Assembly (NCBI RefSeq): GCF_000247815.1
Contig: NC_021700.1
Coordinates: 20,848,746 to 20,912,745 of the forward strand
Source of the DNA: Ficedula albicollis
Taxonomy: Eukaryota > Chordata > Aves > Passeriformes > Muscicapidae
DNA: 64,000 nt
Reading direction: 5' to 3'
Part shown: positions 38,965 through 52,559 of the stretch, one piece after another
Position numbering within the stretch: position 1 is the stretch's first letter
Layout: each line of letters starts with the position of its first letter
Made by a program: the position numbers and the translations under genes
Notes under the pieces: model-generated
What the model was told of the DNA's origin: nothing
Seen by the model: only the letters and a program-made list of their open reading frames with translations
The model's database searches: none

Positions 38965-39612
38965 TGAGAGCAGCCTTGTTCAGAAGGACTTGGGGGTGCA
39001 GGTGGGTGAGAGGCTGGACATGAGCCAGCCATGGGCACTGCCAGCCCAGAGAGCCAAACGTGTGCTGGGTGCATCCAGAGCAGAGTGGGCAGCAGGGCAG
39101 GGAGGGGATTCTGCCCCTCTGCTCTGCTGAGACCCCACCTGCAGTGCTGCACCAGCTCTGGGGTCCCAGCACAGGAACAACATGGACCTGCTGGAGGGAG
39201 GCCACCAAGGTGATCAGAAGGATGGAGCATCTCTCTTATCAGGAAAGGCTGAGACAGCTGGGCTATTCAGCCCGGAGAAGAGAAAACTCTAGGGACATCT
39301 TACTGTGGCCTTCCAGTACAACCATCTAAAAAAGATGCTGACAAATTGTTAAGCAAGGCCTGTTGTGACAGGACAAGGGGTAATAGTTTTAAATGGGGGG
39401 GAAAAAGTACTCTACAGGTGGTGAGGCACAGGAACACATTGCCCAGAGAAACTGGGGATGCCCCATCCCTGGAAGTGTTCAAAACTAGGTTGGATGGAGC
39501 TCTGAGCAATTTCGTCTAATGGAAGTGTCCCTGCCCATGGTAGGGGGTTGGAAAAAGATGATCTTTAGGGTCCCTTCCAGCCCAAACCATTCCATGATTC
39601 TATAATTCTATG
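38965..39612 (+). mobile_element. CR1 LINE: ORF2 end, 3' UTR and tail
   Basis: Good CR1 copy: 'ggacttgggggtgcagg', 'gctggacatgagccagcc', 'gattctgcccctctgctctg', 'gcctgttgtgacaggac', 'gaggcacaggaacacattgc', 'tggatggagctctgagcaa', 'ccttccagcccaaaccatt', and a tail 'ccatgattctataattct'. 5'-truncated. Same subfamily as the 5455-6322 copy, with which it shares a long closely matching block. Confidence 0.9.
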
Positions 39613-42600
39613 AGTTTTAGCTAAAAGTTAACCTTTAGTACTACTGCTTTTTTGTAGGCATTTGTTACATATCAGGTATACACGGCCCTCTTTTAAGATT
39701 TTTGACCTCAAATGCACAGCTTGAAAGAAAATACTTCAGAAATATCATTAACATACCATGCAGTGAGTGCACTAGAGATCTGTGTACATGTTGAGTCTAA
39801 CACATAGGGTGGACATGAGCATTTACCACCCAGGAGCTTTTCAAAGTTCAAAACCTGCTGATAAACAGATCAAAACAGTACATGTATTGTGCAAAGTGAA
39901 TATGATGATTAATTAATTCATAGAGGAAACTGAATTGAAAAAGTATGACAACAAGAAAGGAGAGAGAGAAAATTGTGAAAAAGAGAAATTTAATTTTCAC
40001 TCTCAGGAGAAGGAGTTTAAATATGATGTGGTGATAAGGAGGGAGCCAGTATGGAATTCAGAGAGGGAGAATAAGTTGGCTTGTGCTGTATTCATGTATC
40101 ACAAAGCCCATTAGAGAGCCCCAGCCCACTGCTCTCATGAGCTGTTTAAAGTAATGCATGGACTATGTTAGCTTTGGCTAGGCTATGAATGGAATGACTT
40201 GCTGCAAGAGGATCAAAGGGAAAAATCCACCAGAAGACGCTTGTGCTTTTTTCATTAGATTTTCAAAGAGAAAAAAATGAGAATGGAGGAATTCACACAG
40301 CAGTACAGAGTTGAAGAGACACAGCCAATGAACCTAAGGAAGGAAAAGAAAGAGTGAATCTAAGCAAAAGAAAAGGTTTAGAAAGAAAATGAGGAGCTTC
40401 TGTTTCCCACTGAACCTTGAGACATCTACTTTAATCAACAATTAATTCTTTATTACGTTATCTAGAGCTCTCAATTGCAAAATCCTAATAGTGTTTCCAG
40501 GGTTTTTTTTGGAGCTTTCACCTGATTTCCTTCATCCTTTCTCAAAATAAAGCCATCTACTGCCAAAAGAAGTTCTGAAACATTTACAGATATGGGGAAA
40601 AATTACTTGACCAAAATTACAAATAGAAAATTTCAGCTTCTATGAATGCTTTGAGAGAGACTTTTTGGTGTTTTCAAGCCCCATTCATAGAAGTACGTGA
40701 CCATTCACTTGGCATACATAATTTAGACCTGTGAAAATGGTTTCAGCTGTCTTTGCTTTTCACACCCTTCTTTGGAACAAAATGTCTGTATGTAACACAT
40801 ACTTATCACAGAATTTCAGGTAGACTATAGACTTCCCCATCCTGTTCTGGAAGAGATTAAAACACACCTGGTATTGCTTCTACTACTAAGTGATTTCTCT
40901 GTCTCTGTGTACAGTGTATAGTACATTTTAAAACCATGTGCAATATTCTGCATTTCCTCTCTAGGAAGCAAAGCAATATCCTAAATAAGAGGCATCATTA
41001 CAGATTTGCAAAGTGAGACACAGCACTTTATATGAACTCTTTTGGGTACAGGGAAAATTGATCAAGACAGAAGGTACCAATATTAGAACGCGACATATAA
41101 ACTGTTCATTTTAGTTAAAAGATGTAGAGGACAAGGAATAATGCCTTATTTCTTGAAAAGTTTGACTGTTGATACCAAAATCAGCCAGATAGATACTTTC
41201 TAACATGGTTTTAAGTATTAGAAAGCAGGCATTCTTTCCTGCAGCCTGGTCACTCAGAAGACTCTTACTGTAATTGAGTGTGCCAAGAATCAGGTGAACA
41301 GTATTTACCACACACACTGATTACTAATTCATCGGCTATCCCTGCTTGCTTGATGTGTCTGTATCCCTTTATTTTACATAGTTGCACCCCGTATCAGAAG
41401 TCCTTCTATGGTTCTTTGAGGTCTGTATTCACTGTCTGGTGTCCTTTTCAGGTGGCTGTTCCTCAACCCCCACTTTTGAGTAGCACAATATAATTGTTTT
41501 GTAAAACTTGTGCTTTGTCAGCCTTGCAGAGCTGAGCTGGCATCCTGCTTGCATTTTGCATGGGTTTGCCTGACTTACATACTTTATCTGTTTCTCCACA
41601 GCTGTGCTGTTCTGTTCTACTGTCCTTTTTAGAATAAAATGCTGTTGTACTGTCCTTATCATTGTCTTTGACTAAACTTATGACTTACGTGACTTATGGA
41701 CAATTGAAAGGCTTTCAGTCATTGCTTTAAAGTGCCTCTATGTAAATTCCAGTTTTTAGCTTTTTCTTTTGCCTGTCGAACTTGGGACAAAGGCATAGTT
41801 TATTGGTATGAAAATAAGCAGAATGTATTTAACTCTGTAATATTTATAAATAGGTGGCAAAAGTCTCTTACAGAAAAGATCTCTAAGTATTGCAGTCATC
41901 TAAAAAATTTCTTAAATCAACATTAATCCCTTCTTGTGAGTAAACAGTGCTTGGAAAGAAACAAGTTCTTTCAACCATTAATAAGAACCTAAAAAAAGTC
42001 TTTTAGAGCTGTATTTATGACTGTAAAGAATAAAATTGTAGGTGGGATTTTTTAGACTTCCCCAAGTGAGCTGAGCCTTAAAATCCACATATCCCACCTT
42101 AATCTCATGTATATCAAAGGTGGAGGTGTTCTTCAAGAAACAGTAAGGTTGTAGCTCTCTTTGAAACATTTTTTGGCAATGAAGTTATTTTAAATTAATT
42201 CTAACTTTTGTAACCATGGAAAACACGGTACAATAAAACTTCTGCTGTTGGTGTCTGCAGGATATAGAGCAGTAAATCTTTACTCTGAAAATATTTATGG
42301 ATTTTTATTAAATTTTTTTGAGAGGCTAAGAAAAAAAATGGAGATAGATGGTGACAGTGATAGGATGTATCAACAGACATATATCCTGAAAAGAATTTCT
42401 GCCACAGACTCTTTCTGAGGGTAAAGAGGCAAATTTGTCAGAAAGGTTTTGTTCCTTGAAAGCCTTCTGTGCTGAATCGAAAACATCCATATGTCCAATT
42501 CATGTCCCTACGAGGAGCCTAGGATTTCAAAACAGGGTTTAACCTCCTTGAGAGTCTTTTCTACCTTCTCCATTTCCATGTCTCTTAGAACACAGCTCTA

Positions 42601-45600
42601 CATGCCTGCAGGAGTGGTTGCCCTAAAATGACCAACTGTGAAAGGCCTGTGAAGCAGATTTTATCTGAGGAATTATTACCATATTCATAAAGTAGCAGCT
42701 CTGTGGACTTAAGAGAGTTGAATACTCAAAAGCTGTCACAGATCTTTTCTGCCTTTTCTCAGCTACAATATGAAAAAGTGTGTGAAGTTCTCATAGACTG
42801 GTGCCCAAGTATTTTCTGTTTTCTATATTACATAGCTTTATTTGCTTTATTAAATTTCCCAGTACACTGGATGATTAAAAGATGACCATAATACCCAAGT
42901 CTTTCAGAGAAACAGTCACACTCTCATACATGACAGTTGTCTAAAAGTACACATTTAAATGCCTATTTCCAAATTACTTTCTAATAAGAAGGTTCTAAAA
43001 GCATTAGTAATAGAAGTATTCAGTTTTCGGTTTAGTATATATTTTTTTATTCATTTGAAAAGTGAGTTGAAATTGCTTGGAGCTACGTTCTTAGATAACT
43101 TTCAGATTAAACATGTACATTTTGCCTGCAAATAAGATGGAGAGACTGTGACTACAAATAGCTATGCTTGATTTGAATATGCAAATACAGTATTTGCATG
43201 TGTAAACTTTACTAGAAGGCAAGTAGGAGAGTTTCAAAAACAAGGTTATGGTTTTTAATATTCTGCAGGATGACAGGAATATTTATCAAACTAAAGCCAC
43301 ACATAGGAGCATCATGAAATCAACAAATTTTAAAACTGATGGAGAAAAGAAAAATATCAAATTATAATCTAATATATTGCCATAATTTAGAACTCAATCA
43401 TGTTTTACTTGCTTCACAAGCACAAATAATAATACTAAATATATCAAAACTTAGGTTAGCCAAATATTTCTTAATAACAAGTTGGTAGACATTGCCCTCC
43501 TTCAGCTACAGTCCCTGACCTTTCATTGAGTCTCCTACTGTTCAGTGTCCTGGTTCTGCATCTGGATGGAACTCAAATTCTATTCCTGCTACCTGAGGAA
43601 ATCTGGAAGTTAAAAAGACAAATACTGGATAGGAAAAAGGAATAAATCAAATTAATGAAACATTCAAAACAATAGTGTAAGAGCCAGACTCAGAGCAAAA
43701 AAGACATTGCTTTTAAAAGAAGATTAATGGTCATACTTCCACCAGATATTCAATATTATAAGGTTATTTGAAGCAGCAGCTGTTACCCTTTTTGCCAGCA
43801 GTCTGTAACTGATTATCTACATTAAGACACTACCAAATGGAAGGCAGTTTTTATTTTTATATTTCTTATTTATTTATTATTTAGTAATAATGTTAGAAAT
43901 GTTTATTATAGAGAAGTAATAATCACACTTTGCAAAAGTGTAACACAAGTTTTGTGATACCATTATTAGCGTTAAATTAAAGTGTATGAAATATTTTAAG
44001 TGTCTAAGAATACTAATTTTTATATACATAGGTAGGAGAGACTGGATGATCACTTGCAGGCTTTCCATCAAGAGTTCAATATCTATAAAACTTCTTTTAA
44101 AAAACTTCCAATGGTTTTCTTCACTGGATTTCCAGCTCTAGCAGGGGATCTAAAACAGCAAAGATAGCAATATATTGTAAAATCTTTGGCAGGTTATAAT
44201 CAGTTTAAACAAAGCATGTATACAAAAACAAAACAGAAAATTGTGAAATTTCTAGTAAGATTTTTCTTCCATAAATATTTGGCTAAATAATACATTATCC
44301 TGTTGAAAGATATGAAGTTAGTTGTGGTTTGAGGTTATCCCAGATGAGAGGCAATGTGTATTAAAAAGCTGTTTAATTAACAGTAATGTAAGAGTCAATA
44401 CCACAAAGGTGTATACATATATTTATGTGCAGTAAAAAGCCTTAGGAAATTAGGCAGGCATCTTGAGTTAATGATTTTACATTTAAAAGGGTTTTGTTTG
44501 ATTTGGTAAAATGTTGCACAACTGGGAAGACAGAGAAGCCAAATCTCAATCATAGTTCCACAATAAAAATGGTATAAAGAGAGTAATTAGCTAAGAAGAA
44601 GAGGTAATTAGAGATAACAATACCATAAAAAATTAGTGTATATTTGTTGATAATTTCACATTTTAAGTAGTTTGGTAGCATTTTGGTTTCAAGCACATTT
44701 GGCAATTACAATTGTTCTGCAGATTCTGCTCAAGCATATAAAAATGTGGGAAATTTGTTCTCAAACTGCTTATTTGATTGGGTAATGGAACTAATTGTGA
44801 AAATCTGTCTTTCAAAACCAAACCTAGGATTTTACCAAGCTTTTTTGTCTCATTACATTACTACTGTACTTTAACCTAGCATAATTCTCCACTCTGACCA
44901 TATCTGTTGTACAGAGACCATGTGCTTGATTTCTGTCTTGTATGCGGTATAATTTAAAAATGGTGGGGAAAAAAGAAAAGAAAATAAGAAAACCAACACA
45001 GAGACTGTACAGAAAAGCAGATATTTAATTTATGGGACTCACCAATACATTATAACCTATATATACCAATTTTAAAATTATTTATTGTAAGACTATGTGT
45101 TCATTTATGCGCCAATATATTACTGTACTTCAGTACAAATTTGTACTTCTAGTAATTTGTGTATGTGATTAGTTCATGTCTTAATATGCTGGTATTTTCA
45201 GTATGCATAGCGACAGATAAAACATTAACATTTACTTTTACTTTTTTCTGCTAATTTTAAATTCCTAATTTCTTCAGAGATTTATTTTAATAGAACTGTA
45301 TTTTAATGCTTCCTGTTGTGTTACAAATACTTGACTTCTGGATTTGCTCTTGCTCAGATATTTTGGAAGAATTACTCCAAACTAAATAAAGAAGACACAT
45401 TTCTATAGTTAAATATTAATAAATTCAAAAGCTTTTAGATTTCCAGAAGTGTTTTAAATTATGTCCTGAAGTAGTTACTGCTACATAAGCATAAGCACCT
45501 TCTAGTATGGTGTTGGCTATGGAATTTCCTAGACTACTTTCTGCTCTCACAGTATTTATACAACCATTTAGTTCTCTATCAGCTGGGCAAAGGACTGCCT

Positions 45601-47304
45601 TCTAAAAGATGATTAATAATAAGATTTTCAATATACTTATTTACAACAAACACTCCTTAATTCTAGAAATCTGTTTTTAGAAACAGATTTGTTTTGTAAA
45701 TTTCAGCAGAAAAATAAAAACATGAAAAATACGTGTCATGTCTTTAGTCACATCAATCTGAATAAATATATAAAGCACCATTATTTTTGCCCTTAATTAG
45801 TGCCAACACTTCTGAAGCCACCTAGGTAATGCTTATGCTTTTGAGAAATTTAACAACACCAGCAACGCCACAAAATACATCACTCAAGTTTATCTAAGCA
45901 GAGGGAATTCCAGTCTAACATTTCTTTTATTGTATCACATACACATGATTTGCAGCTAAAAATAGTAGACAGTTGAAGTGATAAAGACCTGCTGTAAGAT
46001 GATAAACCCAAGGCATTTCCCAAGAGAAAAAATAAACTTTTGTCCATCATTGTACTTGGGAAGAAAGATTGATTGGAAAGTTGAGACAACTTTGAAAATT
46101 AATAACGTAAGGGAGTTTGTTCCTGTGCAGGGAATCGGTTCTGACCTGCAAAGGGTATCTGGGATTTTATTTGTGAGCTTTGAAATGTCAAAATCACCCT
46201 TTTTTGTTGTTGTTTCATGCTTTATCTTCAAAAGGAAGGTAAAAATATTCTAATTGTGCTAATAACTTCTATAGAGATGACTGAAGAATTTAGAAAGAAC
46301 TTGAGAATATATGAAAACAGCTTATAGTCACATACATCAAATTAACAGATTGTAGCTTGGTGCTTAAATCCATTCTTGAAACCATCCTCACCCACAAGCA
46401 TTTCCTGAGCAATTTTCTTAATTATTCTCCCAGTTAAAGGTTCAAAACAAATTCACCTGTGGTAAACAACAGAAACACTTCTGCAGGTTTAAGATCAGAG
46501 ACTGCTGACAACTTCACAGTCAATCTAACAAAGTTTTGCTGTAATGCTTGCTGGTTTTTAGCATCCCTTGTGAGTACCAAAGATCTAATTTAAATTGTCT
46601 TGTGTTCTTCAGAGTCCCCTCTGAGACTATCTAATATGTCTGAGAGATATATTCTTTGTATAGAGCATTTGACATGCTACTACAGTATGTTTCAGACATA
46701 GGCCTTATAGGAATGTGGTTGACTGTGAATGATATGAGTGCTGCATATCAGAGAAATCAGATTATTTTAAAGTATTATTTCGTAATAAATAGTTTATTCA
46801 CAGTAAGAATAAACAATGAAACTCAAGAGCAATAACCACGTAGGTAATTCAAGTATAAAGGTCTAGGGATTGGAGTATGTACTACTAATACATAATTATA
46901 ATAAAAGAAGTCCTTATAAATGCTAATCTTTCAGTTAGAAAGTCCCAACATCCATAAAACAGAATGTTGCTGGATGCTGCATTCTTTCATTCTGCCAAAT
47001 AACAGTCTCCCCCTGTTTAATAAGTAGCTATCAAGAATAAATGTCCTCTTATTAATACATATACTATTCATATAACTCCTATTCCACATAATTCATATCC
47101 TCATATCAAAAAATTCTATCAAGAAGTCAGCAAGTAACAGGGTTTTTTACTATCTGCTTTCATATATTATGCAGATGAAGTAATATTTTAGAATCAAACT
47201 GCATAAATTGCAAGATTTCTAAATCCCATTTTCATAGCTGAGCTTAAGACTTAAGTTGGTTGGGCAATCACAAACCATATAAAGTTTACCATATGAATGG
47301 GCCA
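39613..47304. other. Gene-free stretch
   Basis: AT-rich flank without recognised genes or transposons. It holds an inverted octamer pair at 43179-43199. ORF pairs at 45956-46253 are open on both strands but lack any recognised similarity. Confidence 0.6.
43179..43199. promoter_or_regulatory. Inverted pair of octamer (POU/Oct) motifs
   Basis: ATGCAAATA, three bases, TATTTGCAT: a perfect 9-bp inverted repeat containing the ATGCAAAT octamer on both strands. Octamer sites bind POU-domain factors, and palindromic arrangements can bind dimers (established). Activity here is inference; it lies about 15 kb downstream of RNF180 with no nearby promoter. Confidence 0.35.
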
Positions 47305-47609
47305 GGTTTTGCACCTGGGATGGGACAGCCCTGGATGTACAGACAGACAGGAAGGAGAGGCTGGAGAGCAGTGCCATGAAAAGGACCTGGGGTTCTGGTC
47401 CATGGCAAGGTGAACATGAGCCAGCAGTGCCCTGGCAGCCAGGAGGGGCCACCCGTGTCCTGGGGGCACGGGAGGGGACTGTCGCTGCTGCAGTGTAAGA
47501 AGGACAGGACTAGAGAGTGTCCAGTGGAGGGCATGGAGACGGTGAAGGGCCTGGAGGGGAGCCATGTGAGGAGCCATGGTCTGTTCAGCCTGGAGGGGAC
47601 TGAGGGGAG

Positions 47610-47610
<1 letters not shown>
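47305..47610 (+). mobile_element. CR1 LINE fragment, left part
   Basis: CR1 ORF2 3' region: 'aggacctggggttctggtcc', 'ggtgaacatgagccagcagt', 'gccctggcagccaggagggg', 'ctagagagtgtccagtgg', 'ctgttcagcctggaggggac'. It stops exactly at a 34-base C run. Its last 85 bases recur perfectly at 48282-48366. Confidence 0.85.

Positions 47611-47644
<34 letters not shown>
47611..47644. repeat. Homopolymer run of 34 C
   Basis: Uninterrupted C run between the left CR1 part and unrelated sequence. In the matching second copy (48367 on), only three Cs follow the same context before 'attgcag'. May be real or a consensus artefact. Confidence 0.9.
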
Positions 47645-48267
47645 AGCATCTCACGAGCATTCTGTGGCAAGTACTGAGGTCGGTTATCACTGCTGGTGTT
47701 TGCATGCTCCTACATTTTCCCCACCATCAATAGTGGAAAGAGTTTCAACCAAGCACAGAGAAAATTTAATCAGAAGCAGCAATTTACTCTTGAAGGGACT
47801 CTTGCAGTAATGGAGAAAAAATCTATGCAGCACTTGGGAGCAGCAAACACCAGCCCGCAGAGGAGCAGTACTGAGCATGGAAGTGAACCAGCCTGCAAGA
47901 GCTGTGGCTGTCACAGAGGGTCTGCAACCTGCTGAGCCCATGGTGGGTACCTATAGCAAAGCCTCCTGCCAACACCAAAACCCTCTCCCACTCGCTACGG
48001 CCATAAATTCTTACCCCTCTCCATTTTGTTTTAAAAGCACAAAGATCTAAATTAATCTGATAGTCACACATAATGAATAATTCAAATATCCCTAATCAGT
48101 CCGTTAACTGACTAATTAGTTAACTAATTAGTCAGTTTTACTCAGTTCAACAATTACTTGAGCACATGGTCAAGAAGAGGAACTTCAGTCACACAATACT
48201 AATTTCATAATTAATTCTTCGTTATCCAAAGCATGCAGTTTTGGGAGCCTCAATATAAGGTGACACC
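47645..48267. other. Insert between duplicated CR1 parts
   Basis: A 623-base segment not matching CR1. It has moderate GC content in 47820-47990, with ORFs on both strands but no recognisable domain, and a perfect 32-bp palindrome at 48106-48137. Could be part of a non-autonomous element or LTR; I cannot name one. Confidence 0.4.
48106..48137. repeat. Perfect 32-bp palindrome
   Basis: The half-site aactgactaattagtt is followed immediately by its exact reverse complement, with no spacer. AT-rich; could extrude as a cruciform or bind a dimeric factor (homeodomain-like TAATTA cores are present). Confidence 0.9.
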
Positions 48268-48722
48268 AGAAAGTATCCAAAGGAGGGCATGGAGACGGTG
48301 AAGGGCCTGGAGGGGAGCCATGTGAGGAGCCATGGTCTGTTCAGCCTGGAGGGGACTGAGGGGAGACCCATTGCAGCTACAGCTTCCTTGTGAGGGGAAG
48401 AGGAGGGGCAGGCAGTGATCTCTTACCTCTGGTGAGCAGTGGCAGGACCCAAGGAAATGTCACCAAGCTGTGTCAGGGGAAGTTGGACATCAGGTAAAGG
48501 TTCTTCATCCAGGGGATGTTCAGGCACTGGAACAGCCTTCTCAGGGAAGTGGTCACAGTACCAAACCTGCCAGAGCTTAAGAAGCATTTGGACAGAAGCA
48601 TTTGATGACACACTGTGTGATTTTTGGGGCTGTTTTGTGCAGAGTAAGGAACTGGACTCGGTGATCATTGTGAGATCTTGTGGGCCCCTTCCAGCTCAGG
48701 ATATTCTATGATTCTATGGTTT
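48268..48722 (+). mobile_element. CR1 LINE fragment, right part with 3' tail
   Basis: Continues CR1 from the duplicated 85 bp through 'gcttccttgtgaggggaag', 'cttcatccaggggatgttca', 'gaagtggtcacagtacc', 'tgatttttggggctgttttg', 'cttccagctcagg' and a tail 'atattctatgattctatgg'. With 47305-47610 it makes a nearly continuous CR1 3' region. Confidence 0.88.
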
Positions 48723-49107
48723 TTATCAATTCATAGATCCACTAGAGCAATGCTCCATTAAGAATTAAACAAATGCATAAAAAATAGACTACATTCCTCT
48801 GTGGTCTAAGTTTACTGAAGTAAGTCAGGTTGTGTTAGGACAAAATACAAATCTCATTCCAAGATAGAAAGGTAAACTAATTCAAAAATTCTTGCTAAAA
48901 ATAAGTGTAAACTACATTTTTTAAAAAGCGGGAGAATCCCAGGACTACAATGATAAGACGGTATAGTTAATTGCAAACTAGAATAACAGAGAATATAGGA
49001 GAGAGTACTTACAGCTTCCCATCACCTAAACTCATGTTCAGATGTGAAGTCACGATGCAGATCTTGTAAAACTCTACATCAAAGAATATGGAACTGCATT
49101 GTAGCCC

Positions 49108-49270
49108 AGCATTCATAGAATCATAGAACATGCTGAGTTGGAAGGGATCCATCAGGATAACTGAGTCCAATACCTGGTCCTGCACAGGACACCTGGCAGC
49201 ATTGTTGAAACACTTCTTGAACTGTCAGGCTTGATGCTGTGACCACTTCCCTGGGGAGCCTGTCCCGGTA
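49108..49270 (-). mobile_element. CR1 3' end fragment
   Basis: Begins 'ttcatagaatcatagaac', 'gctgagttggaagggatcc', then 'cctgcacaggacacctgg', 'ttcttgaactgtcaggcttg' and 'ccacttccctggggagcctg': a reversed CR1 3' UTR of the same subfamily as 48268-48722 and 63757-64000. Confidence 0.85.
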
Positions 49271-49301
49271 TTATTGATATGGACATTGAAAACAGCTGAT
49301 T

Positions 49302-49437
49302 AAAACAAAACAAAGCAAAGCAAAACAAAGCAAAGCAAAACAAAGCAAAGCAAAACAAAGCAAAGCAAAGCAAAGCAAAACAAAACAAAACAAAACAAAC
49401 CAAAACAAACCAAACCAAAACAAAACAAAACAAAACA
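49302..49437. repeat. Pentanucleotide microsatellite (AAAGC/AAAAC)n
   Basis: About 27 units of caaag, caaaa and caaac with period 5, next to the CR1 end. The minus-strand translations rich in Cys-Phe-Ala-Leu are read-outs of this repeat, not genes. Confidence 0.93.
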
Positions 49438-50052
49438 TAAATCTAATCATTACTTGCTGTTCATTCTTTTTCAATCATTACGAAAACCACACCCACAGAG
49501 TATACTCAGTGATCACTGAACTTATATAAAAGTATTTTTCTGCTTTTACTAGAATGTTAGTTCTTTGGAAATCAAACTTAAGGAATGAACAAAAGGTGGG
49601 AGATTGTGGGGGATTCTTTTTTTCTAGAAATTTCTGAACACAGATTTTTTCCATAATGCCTGCTCCATTAATCTTTTTCATACTTATTTGTGTCATAAAT
49701 TGTGATAAGCTCTGTGCTTTCTGTTTTAAGTTTTGAAAATGTCTTTGTTATCTTCTGTATAGTTTAGTTTAATTTGCGTATAGTAGCAACCATATCTAGC
49801 CTGTTAACCTGGGTTTTACACTCTTCCATATAAGTTTGGGTTTTGTGGCATTTTTTGTGACTGCTCTTTGGACTAATGTAAATCTGGCACATACATTGTG
49901 GAGGAAGCCTGGAAAATTGCACATTTTGTACATATTCTTCCAGAATACTAAATGCTAAAATCAAATTAATGGTTTCCTAAACTTAAGTTCAGAAAATAAC
50001 TTTTGAAAGTTAATACACATAACTGCATTTCAGCCAATGCTTCTCTTATATA
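49438..50052. other. Unique AT-rich spacer
   Basis: I see no feature between the microsatellite and the LTR-like block. Confidence 0.6.
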
Positions 50053-51564
<1,512 letters not shown>

Positions 51565-52135
51565 TGCAGCAGGAACGTCGGAGCGGCGGCTGGAACCGCA
51601 GGGCGGGCTCACCCGGGGCAGCGAGCAAGAGGCAGCCGAAACTCCCCAGCTTAGCTGGAACCACGGGACATCCCGGCAGGCGAGGGGCGTGTGGCTGCAG
51701 GGCACTGAAAAACCGGAGCAGTGGCGGGGAACTGGACAGAGGCAGCCCGGCTCCGAGCACGGCACGGAGAGGCTCCCTGGCAGGGGAGAGGGGCTCGGGG
51801 ATCCCGGGATTTCCCTGAGGCACCCCAGCAGGTGGCAAAGGATCCTTTCTTTCGTGCGGCAGGGTGCCAGTGAGGTCCCAGTTCGGTGGCTGCTCTCACC
51901 AGCAAAGGCTCGCACACACACAAGAAGCAGGGCAGGGCTGGGCTCCGGTGGCGGCAGCAGCAGCGAGTTCCCCCCAGGCAGCAGCTCGACCATCCTGGTC
52001 CAGGGCCGAGAGAGGAGGAAATCGATCTAGGAGCTGTGCCTGGCCCCTTTTCCCAGCCCAATTCTCGTGTATCTCTGCCCCTCCAAGAGAAACTCCTCAG
52101 CTAAGAGAGTAGCGAGCCACACCCTTCCCATGGAA
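51565..52135. other. GC-rich, CpG-containing block right of the C run
   Basis: A locally GC-rich stretch with many CpGs (for example around 51576-51630 and 51960-52030) in an otherwise AT-rich flank. It may be the GC-rich part of a long LTR that begins at 50053, or a CpG island of an unknown transcript. ORFs on both strands have biased composition and no recognised domain. A short ATG-led stretch with a donor-like site lies just to the right (52168-52190). Confidence 0.5.
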
Positions 52136-52554
52136 ACTTCATTCATCTCTCCTAAATATCTACCATTATGGTTGCGTTGCAACAGGTGAGACAAAATTCA
52201 GTGAGAGAAAGAAACAGAAGGAAAAATCCTAAATCCTAACAGTGTATCATTTACCATGAACTACAGATAGAGAAAACATACATTTCACCTTGCCCTTAAT
52301 ATAAACACAGTCAGGAGGTTTAGCCAATCTATCTGTTATAATAAGAAAAGTTGAATCAATTTAATTTTGAAGCTATTCTAGATACATAACTGAAAAGGAC
52401 ACTTGTGCATCCATTTCAGTTCACAAAGTATCTAAGTTAAAACAATTATAAATCATCCTTACAGGAGCAATTTTAATTAAGAAGCAAAAAAGTTTATATT
52501 TAATGTACAGACAGAAGACCAAGGTAAAAAGTCAGCTTGGTAAGATACTACCTT

Positions 52555-52559
52555 CTGCA
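52555..52559. repeat. Left target-site duplication of solo LTR
   Basis: ctgca, matched by 53667-53671. Confidence 0.75.

Larger units (their letters stand above)
47526..48366. repeat. 85-bp perfect direct duplication, 756 bases apart
   Basis: 47526-47610 equals 48282-48366 base for base, both inside CR1 sequence and sharing the same departures from the CR1 pattern I remember. One copy borders the 34-C run. Confidence 0.92.

Noticed and set aside
45956..46253. 91-residue ORFs open on both strands
   Set aside because: No recognised domain, no splice sites or start context; probably chance.
49152..49474. Cys/Phe/Leu-rich minus-strand ORFs
   Set aside because: Direct read-out of the pentanucleotide microsatellite and a CR1 end.
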